A stretch of DNA of 64,000 bases from Hirudinaria manillensis (taxonomy: Eukaryota > Annelida > Clitellata > Hirudinida > Hirudinidae): the NCBI GenBank assembly GCA_034509925.1, contig CM067530.1:6134001-6198000 (forward strand), written 5' to 3'. Positions 23,701-35,217 of this stretch are shown here, one piece after another. The translations under genes and the position numbers were made by a program. The stretch's first letter is position 1, and every line of letters starts with the position of its first letter. Below the pieces are notes generated by a model. It saw nothing but the letters and a program-made list of their open reading frames with translations. It ran no database searches and had not been told where the DNA came from.

Positions 23701-25804
23701 CTATAAACAGCGCGTTCTCGATATAGGTTCGGTCGTTAATCATTTACGAGTTCAATTTTAAAATATTTATTAATTCTTGTCAGTATTAATATAGTTAATT
23801 AAGTTATTATTAAATACAGTTTCTTGAATTTCAGATTCAAAGAACTCAGGAGTGAGTGATGGTTTTTCAAAACCAATTTTCATTGAGGAGGTCGCCCACA
23901 ACGCTGCTTCCATAACCTGGAACAGACATTCGTCTGTCAAAGTAAGCTCATGCATATTCGTTACCTTACTAATTATTACTAACTTAATTAATTCGATAAC
24001 AATGTTTTAAAATCAATCAATTTGGTTAATTTATAATTATTACTTATGCAGTTGAATCTTGCATTGAACTGCTTAAGCACGGACTTCAGCCACCAGAAGG
24101 GAATCAGGGTGATTTGACGTATTTGCTGCAATTTTGTTAATTTTAAATAAAATGTTTTTTTTCTACGAATAATGTAAAGTAATTTTTAAAATGTAAAGTA
24201 AATTTTAAATGATTTCTGTAAAGTAATTATCTATTACAGGGCAATCCTTTGCATATTCAGATCGACACTTGCGAAGGAGACTCGGCTCAACTCGTGCACA
24301 GAGCTTATTGTCAAATCAAAGTCTTCTGCGATAAGGTTGAATTCAGAGGCATAAAATAATTAGATTAAATAAGTTAAAGTTGAAGGAGTTTGATATATGA
24401 AATTATTTTAAAACAGGGAGCAGACAGGAAAGTTCGGGAAGAAGAAAAGAAACGATCGAAGAGTTCCGAAGGTTGAAGTTGTTTCGCAATTTTAAAATTA
24501 ACTTGTAAAACCATTCATAAAAATTATAATTATCAATAGGAAATAATAACGTTATTATAAATGAATAAACAATACTTAATGAATATTCATAAGATAACGA
24601 GCACCAGGAACCATGTGACCAATCGTATTTTTATTCCATGGCTGACATCACAACACCTCCGGTCTTGTTTTCACCGACCAGTTCGTCACAGGTCAATTTA
24701 ATTACTTGAATTATGGTTTAATAACATTTATTATTAATAAAATGATATAATATTACGAATTGTTTTACAATTAATTCACAATTAAATTGAATTCCCTTCA
24801 TATCAGTTCCAAGGAGCAAAAAGTCTCAATACAAACCAAGTCACTAAAAAACGTCAGAGGTTGTCAATAATTACAATTAAAAAATAATAAATTGTTAAAC
24901 ATTTAATTATTTTTTAAAATTATTTTTAAAGCGTCGACATCTTCGATGGACAACCGGAGAGCAAAAAACACGCAAAGAACGATAAACGTGGGTCGATTGG
25001 AAAATAAATTATAATATAAATTATAAAAATAATTTATGAAGCGCTTGATTTTGTGTTTTTGTAAATGATTTCAGTTCTCTTGTTTGTGAGGGAGGAAAGG
25101 AACACAGTGTTCAATGCTGTTGTTGTTCAACAACCAACTGTTGATTGTCTGTCCAGAGCGGTCAGTATTTTGCTTGTTATGATGATGATGATACTGACAA
25201 CAACATAAACAGTAATTATTATAATGGTGGTAATAGCAAAAAATAGTAAGGAGGGAATTTATTATTTATAATAATAATAATAACAATGATAATAATAAAC
25301 AAATTGTGCTGTTATTAATCATATTATTATGTATCGTTCCTTTTTGCTGTTTTTATCAACGGAACGTTGTTATCATTTCATCCCCAGATACAAGAGAAAT
25401 TTCTCAATTCCTCTGTGAACGTTGAAAACATTTACAAAGAATCAAAAATGTTTGTTCTTATTTTATTTTTAGCATTCCTTGCAATTCGAAATGTTTTTAA
25501 TTTAAATGGAATTAATCTCTTTTTTTTTAATATTAAATTTATGGCTTTACTAGGCACACTTTAATAAGTTAGCCGCAAAGTTAATTTCGATACATTTCGT
25601 TATGATGATCACTTCATCATTAAATTGTACTGAAGCATGAAGGTCAAGGTCGATGATGTCGTCGTGTCATGCATGGCTGACGAATCAACGTTCAGCATCA
25701 GATTCCATCATCATCATCATCACCGTCCTCAGGGTTCAACGGAAAGACTCGCTTCCTGCGACGCGGTGTTGACTGAGATACGAGTCCAAAATGACTTGGG
25801 ATGA
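20704..25804 (+). CDS. grh: Grainyhead-like (CP2 family) transcription factor, 18 exons
   Basis: Exons: 20704-20714 (tentative), 21094-21282, 21356-21425, 21551-22813, 22905-22993, 23159-23253, 23391-23464, 23615-23726, 23835-23941, 24052-24108, 24240-24335, 24417-24471, 24594-24691, 24807-24859, 24932-24987, 25075-25160, 25388-25449, 25636-25804. They sum to 2742 bases, 913 residues. Grainyhead proteins bind DNA through an Ig-like CP2 domain and control epidermal barrier and cuticle genes. Family landmarks: N-terminal [11 protein letters not shown] and [10 protein letters not shown]; a long Ser/Asn-rich linker in the big exon; the CP2 domain from about residue 512, with [56 protein letters not shown] and [20 protein letters not shown]; and a C-terminal dimerisation part with LLLFVREE and [14 protein letters not shown] run of six His in the last exon is unusual. 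Confidence 0.94.
23032..23123 (+). repeat. 31-base tandem repeat in Grainyhead intron 5
   Basis: Three nearly perfect units starting at 23032, 23063 and 23094, each beginning AGTAATAATATATATTAG and ending in a run of A. It lies wholly within the intron between exons 5 and 6. Confidence 0.9.
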
Positions 25805-26669
25805 CGATCTTCATGACTTTGAGTTTCATAGGTCATTGAATTTAGTCTCAGAATTAATTTTAATGTTCAAGTAATAAAATGTTCAAGTAGACGTCTTTCT
25901 CGTCCGGATTTCAATTGTTGTTGAATGCGTTGATTTGACATTCTCTTCATTGAACTTTGGTGTTCAACGTTTGAACTGAAAAATGCTTCCCCCGTGAATC
26001 AAGCCTGCTGAACGGAGTTGTGGAACTTAGTCCGTTCCTTCCTTGGTCAGTCTGTCCCTTCCTCATCATCACCAGCACCTTTTCTACTTCTTAATAAAAT
26101 GGTCTCGATAATCATACAGATTAAGGTTGACGTATTCCTGTTAAATAAAATAAATAACGATTAGTTTCCAAGAAGCGAATAAACAAACAATAAATAATAA
26201 ACTAATCGATAAATTAATATTTAGTCAGCAGGCATTAAAACGTTTGCTAAACATGAAAAATAAATTCATGGTGATGATCACCTATCATGTATTTGTGAGA
26301 AGTCTTAATGCAGTCGGTTCTTGTAGCAGGTCCTTGTAATTTCTCTACTGATCAGCTCAGATAATGATTAGGCAATTAGGCATTCACTCGATGACTTTCA
26401 GATTGCAACTCAAATTTTTCCTCCCCTCAAAATTTGAGTCTCAAAAACTTCCGATCGGTAAAATCGTCCACAATTGCTCCTGAAATTGCAACAATTTTCA
26501 TTCCCACGGCAGTCTGGAGAATGTAAACAGAGAACCAAGTTCAAACACGATTCATTTTCATCATTATCATCATCGTCGTCGTCGTCGTCATCATCAACAT
26601 CACTAGTACCACATAAAACAGCTGCTACCTCTTCTCGCACCCAATATGCGTGCTTAACTTGAAGACCTC
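25805..26669. other. Intergenic, Grainyhead to LamG gene
   Basis: No gene was recognised. A TCATCA/TCGTCG trinucleotide tract at about 26554-26605 lies just upstream of the LamG start and may be in its 5' UTR or promoter. The open frames over it (poly-Ser or poly-Asp) are products of the repeat. Confidence 0.4.
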
Positions 26670-27158
26670 ATGGAAGGACTTTTTGTTCTCGTCTTGTATT
26701 TCGCTGCTTCAGCAATGGCTGCCAGGCCACCAAAAGCAGGAGGGGTAATTATTCGATCTATTTTTATCATTAAACTATTTATTCAACTTATTTATCGATT
26801 ACTATTTAACCGGTTAAATAAATTATCAATTTCGGTTCTTTGTTGATAAACCGATGCAATAAGTTTCCCTCACTTTGCAGCACAAGTCCTCTTTGAGCAA
26901 CCAAGAATGCTTTCTTCTCAGATCGAATGACACCATCGCACTTACCAAAGGTTTCAGTACATATCTGGAAATAGGTATAGCCTAATGGAATTTAATTTTT
27001 TTATCTTTTAAAAAATAATGAAGATTAATGATAAGGCTATACTCCACTTACGTAATTACACGGTAATGTCCTCTGTAGGCTTATACATTGAAGGGAACTC
27101 TGCACGAGACAATATGCTGCGGATGAACAATTGTATTCGTCTGAAAACAGAATAAATA

Positions 27159-27214
<56 letters not shown>

Positions 27215-28541
27215 GAAGTAATAATCTAAACATAAAGTCTTGGCAATAAACAATGAAATACTTAGGCAACATCAACGTGGGTGAAGACTTCAACATGTCA
27301 ATGGATGTCCTTCCAAGTCCTTTGAGTCACAACGGAATCCTGCTCTCCGTTGGTTCAGAACCAAACTTCGGTTATTACGAATGGAAGACCAAAGCTGTCA
27401 ACACCCAATTCCTAGTCGTTGAATTCATTTTCTCCGCTGTCAGTTTGTTTGTTTTTGTAATTATTAATAAAAATAATAATAATTCGAATTAAACAGAAAT
27501 AAACATTGAGAATTTCGTCACCATTTTCAAACAGTTGGCTCTGACAGTGAAGGCCTTGAACACTGAACACCTTCAACAGATTGAAGTCTACAAAACTTAT
27601 CCCGTTCCTTACAAAATAGACGACGCCAGGTGGCATTCAGTTAAAGGTTTGAAAATAAACATCCATTTAACATCGGAGGGAAATTGTAGGAAAAGAAAAT
27701 CAAAGACTGCAATTAAATTCGCCAAACATTAAATAAATTAATTCATAAATAAATAAAATAATTATAGAACTTCTTTCAACAAGTATAAGAAATTTTAAAA
27801 GTCATTAATTCATAACAAATATGGAATTAATGTTTTAAATAAATTAATTAATTAATAAACTTAAAAGTAACGAGGACAAGACGACATTGGAGAGTTCAAT
27901 TGGACAACTTAAATGTAACCAGGGAAATATCTGTGAAGACGAATGTACTTTTGCAGCAGAAACCGGCGTTCATCGGAGGGAGACCAAGTAATAATAATAA
28001 TAATAAGTTGAAATAATTTTAATAATAATAATTCTTATCATTGTTGCTATAATAAATATTATAATTATTATATGATATTGTAATTAAATATATTAATTAA
28101 TACATACCATTGCTGTTGCAACAATAACAATAACTTACAACAGGCAGTCATTCACTTATGTTTCAGTTATTACATTCTATTAAGACACTGTCAAGTACAG
28201 TCCAGCATCGATAATCGGTTCCTAAGTTAAAAAAAAAACTATAACAATTAGAAAATGCTTTCATATTTGAAGCTGATTTTAGCAGGACACTCTTTAGCTT
28301 ATTTAACGTGATCGTCTGCTATTGTTGACTTGTAACAAGTATAATATAACAACATATTATTTGTTACTCAGGATACATAGACCATCAGTTCCAAGGTGTC
28401 ATTAGAAATGTCAAGGTCAACGGTAGAGCAGTGCACGTGAAGAGCAAATCGAATGAATTGGTGGATGTCATGGGCTGCAACTCCAACGAAGCTTCCCTTT
28501 TCATCGGTTGGATCAAAGGCACAAAAGCTCACATAAGTTGA
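26670..28541 (+). CDS. Small secreted protein with a single laminin-G domain
   Basis: Exons: 26670-26744, 26881-26974, 27266-27438, 27535-27646, 27868-27987 and 28372-28541, total 744 bases, 247 residues. The first exon encodes a signal peptide (MEGLFVLVLYFAASAMAA). The rest fits one LamG-type fold: FSTYLEI, VGEDFNMSMDVLPSPLSHNG, ILLSVGSEPN, the typical DDARWHSV strand, an NLNVTRE strand with a possible N-glycosylation site, AFIGGRP, and the closing FQGVIRNVKVNGRAV with a late Cys. No membrane anchor or second domain is seen, so the product is probably an extracellular ligand or carrier rather than a laminin, agrin or neurexin. Lone LamG proteins such as SHBG are known, but I cannot name an orthologue. 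Possible alternative: one end of a larger gene, though both signal peptide and stop are present. Confidence 0.82.
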
Positions 28542-29603
28542 AGATTTCAATTTGGTCGTCTTTAAATATTCAACTATTTTTTGCCTGTAACTATTCTCGA
28601 ATTCGCGATGATTGATGTTCGGACAATCTTTATTTTTATTTTTTACATATTTTCATAAATTCAGAGGTTTTTAAACTGTAATTAAGTTCCTCGATTGCTA
28701 TTTATTTATTTTATTGATTGCGAGGTTTTGGAACCCATGGACATTTTCATTGCCTTCCTTTACTTGTAAGTCATTGTCAACTAATTAGAGATGGAAACAA
28801 GTACTCGAGACCCAAGTACGAGTACAAGCACAAGTACTGGGATTTTCAAGTAAAAGTACAAGTTCCGACAAGACACGAACAAGCTGTACTTTGCCGAGTA
28901 CTCAGATATCTATTTTTTTCAGTGCGCACTATTCCCCCATCTTTCCAGCTAGAATATTTCCAATGTAATTTAATTAAAATGCGATTAATTCAATTTTTTA
29001 ATTGCGTCGTTAACTTTTTTATATTAATATTTAACGATTGTTCTTAAATACCGATCCAAACGAAAGGTTATCGCTTAAAGCTTAAGAGCTTTCCTATTTT
29101 CACACGAACATGAGTGCTAGGAAGGCATGAAGTCGCAAACAATTCTTATCTGCTCCGCTCAGCTGAGATCACTCAAATTCGATTTAGACGAGTGTTGCGC
29201 GCGCAACAATTAACACGATCCAATTACTTGAGACATGAAAACCAGTTGCAAATCCTCCAAATAGATAAGCGAAACTCTATGCACCGATGCAAACACTAAT
29301 CACAAATCTTTTACATTTTCACAGTTGCAGAGTTAAGTCTAATTTAAATAATCCACTAAATGACTTTAAATCGATTTCATGCGGAGTTTCAATCCATAAC
29401 TTTGGTCTTTACATTTCCAATGACATTAAAAATTCCAAAATCAATGCAAACCCTGCCAATAACACAATCTAATAGCTAAAAAAGAACACTCATTGAATAA
29501 ATGCTCCCCAACTATTTCTAATTCATTCTTTAGGGAGGCTCTGAAGATGTTTAAGTCATTATAAAAAGTTCATTTTGAATGGATTTTCTAAACAACTGCA
29601 AGA
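28542..29603. other. Intergenic between convergent genes
   Basis: Probably holds the 3' UTRs of the LamG gene (plus) and of PAXBP1 (minus). Short open frames such as 28718-29047 are unrecognised. A small imperfect (AGTAC)n tract occurs near 28798-28900. Confidence 0.4.
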
Positions 29604-32600
29604 TCAGTGGAGGGAGATTTTGGATCCGATCAGCATGCCGACCGACGAGGCGTGACTTTCGGCATTCAACTCGAGCAGGACTTTTCCGATGCGTTTTATG
29701 ACGTCCCTGGAAAAGTACGCGACGTTCGTGAAAACAGTTGCAAAAAGTATCGACGTAAATAATATCTGATTTGCAACGATTACGTTAACAAATGCCACAT
29801 TAAAATTCACTCCAACGAGAGGATGAAATTATGCTTCATCTCTATGATGTTAAATTATGCACTACCTCGTGTCAGAGTTGCTGGGAGACTGATTCTTCAG
29901 AGTGCTTGCAGAGTTCACGAGGAACTTGCAAAAGTTTTCAAGTTGAGGGAGGTTCACACCTTCGAGATATTCGTCGAACCATGGCTTTGGAATATCCGAG
30001 GCAATCTAGATTTAGATAAAATAGGAGTAAGCGATGATTAAATTGATCGATAATGAACCTGTTAACAGACAAATAGAACAATAAAAAATGATGATATAGA
30101 GTCAAGTACCATCTGACAGACTGCAAGAAGTTCTGAATTGAAAGGTGCATTTTGAAGTGCAATCATGATGTATCTGTTCAGCAGCTGGTCAAGAGCTAAA
30201 CTCTGCAGTTGATGGTCTGACATTATGCCTTGCCAGAGTACGATGCTTTTGAAGAGCTTTAAAGAAAGGCATGATAACTGTTCAGTAACTGAGTGAAGCT
30301 TTAAAGAGAACATCGATTAACAATTAACTTGCCTTAATGCAAGTGTAGAGCTGCCTGTAGAAAAACACTGTGGCACCGGAGTTTCTGTTTTCAAGGATGC
30401 TACAAATAGCAATTAGATTGACAAATTAAAAAGTAATTATGACAACAAGTTAAATTAATAATTATAATTATTTCTTTTGCACTTTTCACAGGAAGTCATT
30501 TTGAAAGATAACTTTTTACATACTTCTTTCCATATAATGGCATGAAAATGTCATCTTTTAAGCACTTTGAAATCCTGCCGTCGATTGCTTTGATGAGGAT
30601 CTTGAAAAATATTTAAAAATTAAAAACCTTAAAATGCACTCTTTCTTGGTCGTTTAAACACATCAGTTCAAAAATAAAGAAAAAGAAAGATGCATAGACA
30701 ACAAATTTGGTCGTGCACCGTTGTTGCACTGCAGGAAAGCAACCGATACATATGCAAACATAAACATGAAACAAAACAAAGGAGTTATACTTGTGTATTC
30801 TTTTCCTCCACGACAAAGAGAGGGTAATCATCTGCCAACTGTTGCACGACCTTCTTCAACGAACAACTCTGCTTCAACGACAACGGATCCCAAACGTTCT
30901 CGACAAAAACTGCAAAACGTTTTAAGTGCAAATATGATTTCTCTACTCGTCGAAAAGAAATTAATAAGATTAAATAATAAATTTACAATTTAACAAAAAA
31001 AATAATTAATAAGAAATTAACGAGAAATAATAATTGCTTAAAACGAAAAAAAAAACACTTCAGGAAGCTATTTGACTTTTTTTTACAGAGTGTTTTTTTG
31101 AAATGGCTCAGAAAGAGCTGGGCAGACAAGAAGAGGCATCCTACCGACCGGTAATCTTCGGTACAAGAACTTTGTCAATTATATTAGGTAGGAGTTTCAT
31201 ATCGGGATCTTCGGCTTCAGTGGAGTCTGTGGAACCATAAAAGAGCAGGTCTTGAAACCATTGGCTCTTCTCAAAGTTGGGACAGTACGTCTGCAAAAGT
31301 ATGACTCGAGTGAGACTCGGACGAGAATCCCAAAGGAGGCTCGATCGTTGAATGCGACATTTAAGGATGCGAAGCGTAAGAAGCCGTGCTCACAAACACC
31401 ATACTTCAAGAGGATTCCAAGATATAAGTTGAAGTTTGATCAGCGGACTGAATAGCTTAGTGAGGCAATGTCCTATGTAAGCCTCCAGATACGAATCCAT
31501 CTTCTCCCTCTTCCACCTGTCGAACCTCGCCAGGATGCTGGGTATGGAGCAGAACTCCTCGTCTACGTCGTCGAGTGCGGACTTGCAATCTTTTGTCAGT
31601 CGTTCTGTAACGAACGAAACGTCATTTGCAACGAACACGGTTTGACCGTCGACCGTCATTAAAATTATTTAAATAATTATTCTTATTAATTATTTTATAA
31701 GCTGCTCTGTTCTCACCCTTCTCTGTGTTGAATTTGACTATTTCCGAATTGATGAGTTCATCGTCAGTTGACATTCCATCCGAGTGGTTCTTCATTCCTT
31801 TGCTTTCACGAGCTCGTTTCCTTCTCGCTCTGAAAAAGTGTAACTTTGAAAGACAACAACAACAATAATAACGAGTATGCACAACCACTCGGTTGATCAG
31901 AGTATTCCGACGCCATCCTTCGTAAAAAGAAAAACAAAATTAAAAAACCTTCGCCCCTCTCTTTCCGCCTTCCTTCTGGCTTTGGCCAGATCTTCTGTTA
32001 CAGCATCCGTCACTATTTTACCTGATGGTTTATGACAGGCATAGATATAAATAGGATTAATTATTAATAATTAATTTATAATATAAGAAACGAACCTGGA
32101 AAAAACTCGAGCGACTGATCCCTCACGTCTTCTTGCCTCCTGTTGACCAATTTGTCTGCTCGTTGCTTCAACAGGTCGGTCGTGCACCTCTCCAGGTAGC
32201 TGATCGAAGACACCTGGATTGGATTTCATGGATATTTGAGAAATGCATAGATACCCAGAGGAGAGGAAATGCCTCGACTCCTTACCTTTTCGTTCATGCA
32301 TTCGACGTAATCACTGGTGAATTCCCTCATGTCTTGGTAGAACTTGTATTCGTCCTTCAAGACCGTGATTTCGTTTTTCAGGAAATCGATCGACGAAACG
32401 ACTTCTTTGCTTCTTGCGGAGAGGTTCTCGAAATCAAACTCTCTTTGATGATGCCTCTCTTTCAGCTCTTGAAGTCTAATATTAATTATTCTTTTTATAT
32501 ATTCATTAAATTTTTCAAAGGCATAATTAAATATTAGTTGCTCTAGTCAACAAAGAAATAAATACTAATAATAATAATAATAAAAAGTAATCATCAATTG

Positions 32601-34860
32601 TTTTTTGAATAACAGATTTTACAAAAAATTACAAATTATAAAAATTAATAAAAACAGAAATTATTGACTCGCCTCTCCTCAATGGTCTTCTTAGGAGCAG
32701 CAAGTTTCCTCTCGTTGATGGCATTGATTTCATTGATTTCAAGATTCGACAGGTTGTTGTGTATCGTGTAATTCATCCCGGTGTTGTTGTTGAACATGAA
32801 ATGTTGTTGGTACGAACCAGGATACAACTCATTAACAGCACTCATGACCACCTGGAGGAGGAAATTTTAATTAATTAAAAATATTTATTAATGATAATAA
32901 ATATGAGTTATTTATGAATGACAGCCAATTATAATATATCGGTTATTATCCAATTAGCCAATTATTATTTATTTTGTTTCTTTGTAGTTATTCTTCAAAT
33001 GCAAATTAATATCATCTAAATCTATTCTTAGAAGTACGATAGAACCTAGTTTAGCCAATTGGCTGGCAATGATAACGAAATGATAACCTACCGGCTGGGC
33101 AGGTATGCTGGTCCCCTTCTTAATTTGTTGCTCTTCCCAAGCATTTTCTTCATTATCACTGACACTATCTACAAACAGAAGAAGCTTTTATTACTCCAAT
33201 GTAAATTGAATATGAAGTTAAATGCAAATAATTAGAACAAACATATAAATTAAATAAACACTTAATTAATTATTATTATTATTGATTAATTCCTAATTAA
33301 TTACCCTCCTCAGCTGCGAGTATTTTCTCTTCGATCCATCTCCTTTGAGCATCTTTCTGTTTGCTCGTTAAAGCCAAAACATTGCTTTCGTCCCCGCTAT
33401 CAGAGGCATCGTTATCATCATCCCTATCGATTTATCAATATATGATAGTTACTATAAATAACCAGCAATGAATTGTTTGATATGATTGAATGGTTGGAAT
33501 CACATTCACAGCGTGAATGCATTTATGATTGATTTCGCATTCATATCAATTATTTGGTTACAATTAAAGCTCTAATTAAAATTAAATATGATATTATAAA
33601 ACATCAAAATAAATGATGTTATGAACAGATTGTTTACAAACATCAACATCTTATTTAAAATACAATCGACATGCGGCAATGAAACAACGCATAAACTCCG
33701 TAAAGGATCAGACCTGATGAGTCTCGAGTTGATCCTGTCAAATCTCTGCGTGTCATCCAAAGGAATGAAGTCCTCTCCGCATTCTCGAGCCATTTGCCTC
33801 TTCTTCCTGGCCAAATGGATCATATTTGCGTCTGGAATCTCACCGCCTAAATAAAATGTATTAATTTAAGATGGCTTTAAAACATTAAACACTAAATAAT
33901 AATTCAAAACATTTGAGATTATTTGAGTTCATTTTTTTTTAATTATCTCTAAAAATTGTCTTAAATGCTAACTCTTCAAAATATCTTGCATGGATGGGGT
34001 ATTATTTCTATTGGATGAATCATTTCTTTTGATTTTGATATATCTTCCATCATCATCCCCATCTTCGTCTTCCTCGTCCAATTTCAAATCCACTCGAGGA
34101 GGTACTCTGAGTGACTTTTCATTTGAACTGCTTGATTTTTGTGACTTGATACGACAAGACAAATTAACGTATTTAAGTAACAAAATAAATTCACGTCGAT
34201 CTCATAAAAAGCAATTAGATGCAAACATCTCTTTGTGCGATATTATTATTATTATTATTTCTAAAAACCTTTGCATCTTCTTTTGCCTTTTCTTTTTTAA
34301 ATTGCTTCATTAACTTCTTGCTGTGACTGGATTTTTTAAGTTGAAATTCCTCTCCTGTAACAGAGTATTTAAGATATGCATAAAATTTACAATCTTACAA
34401 ATTGTTCGAGTGCTGTAATCGTGCAACATAAATGATTTATCCTTAGGTTAGAAAAACAAAACATGGGCCATCAATCATTCAAGTATTTAAAATAAATGTT
34501 TAAATCTGACAAATATGGATAGAGAAATCATTGAGATCATGAAATGAATCCAATGTCAATTGTAATCAACCAAATATGGATTTAGACAAATTTTAAAGCC
34601 ATGTTGCAACATTTGTCCGCTAATCGTAGAATTAAAAACACCGCAATACCTTCTTCGATATCAAAGCTAAGTTTTGAATTTGATACGGGTCGTTTCTGTG
34701 ATTTTGCACTGTCTGGTTTGGTCACAATCTGTTTCGCGGCCGAAGCATCGGGTGGAACTGCAGCCTTACCCGGAGAAATGGATTCATTTTGACTAAGATC
34801 GTCCCCATCGGATTCGCTATCCAACTTGCGAACTCGAATATTCCTTGATTTTTTAAACAT
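29604..34860 (-). CDS. PAXBP1: PAXBP1/GCFC-family nuclear protein, 19 exons
   Basis: Exons on the minus strand: 34860-34650, 34354-34269, 34144-33973, 33846-33714, 33423-33305, 33168-33092, 32851-32673, 32475-32286, 32213-32096, 32021-31949, 31829-31717, 31604-31405, 31290-31149, 30909-30791, 30600-30524, 30399-30333, 30256-30110, 30005-29866 and 29706-29604. They sum to 2466 bases, 821 residues. The family (PAXBP1, GCFC2, GC-rich sequence DNA-binding factor-like) acts in the nucleus, in spliceosome-related or chromatin-adaptor roles. Matching segments: the start MFKKSRNIRVRKLDSESDGD, LSFDIEEG, HLARKKRQMARE, ERLQELKERHHQREFDF, ADKLVNRRQEDVRDQS, YLEAYIGHCLTKLFSPLIKL, FVENVWDPLS, NILENRNSGATVFFYRQL and LDQLLNRYIMIALQN. 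Introns 7 and 16 use GC donors. The start lies 357 bases from the divergent PRPP-synthetase start. Confidence 0.95.
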
Positions 34861-35217
34861 TTCTAGATATGCGAATCGCTTTCAATTCACAGTCACAACA
34901 CCGAATATCGACATATAAGCATAAACATCGCAATTTTCTTTACAAAACTTAAATAATACAAGTAATAACTTTTTAACATATGCAATTAAATTTGTTTATT
35001 AATTATTACATCATAACAATTGTTATATAACACTTTTTAATAAATGAATTTAATCTGCTTGTAGTTCTGTCGATACTAATTTTGCTAATATGTATTTTAA
35101 CGTAAATAATTTATGTAGTCGAAATATTTTTTTTATTGTGGTAGCGACCGTTCAAACGGCTGGTTTGGATGATTGGTTTATCCGAAGTTTCGTTTCCATC
35201 TTTTGATATTGCTTGAT
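34861..35217. promoter_or_regulatory. Shared divergent promoter region
   Basis: PAXBP1 (minus) and the PRPP synthetase-like gene (plus) start 357 bases apart and point away from each other. Most of the gap is AT-rich with a slightly GC-richer stretch next to the plus-strand start (35150-35215). No TATA box or named motif is convincing, so a bidirectional promoter is inferred from layout only. Confidence 0.45.

Noticed and set aside
26410..26640. Poly-Asp (minus) and poly-Ser (plus) open frames
   Set aside because: Produced by a TCA/TCG trinucleotide repeat upstream of the LamG gene.
31095..31135. Possible extra PAXBP1 exon reading ALSEPFQKNTL
   Set aside because: Splices are possible, but homology to PAXBP1 is continuous when exon 13 is joined directly to exon 14 (KITVFVENVWDP) and the total length is then a multiple of three.
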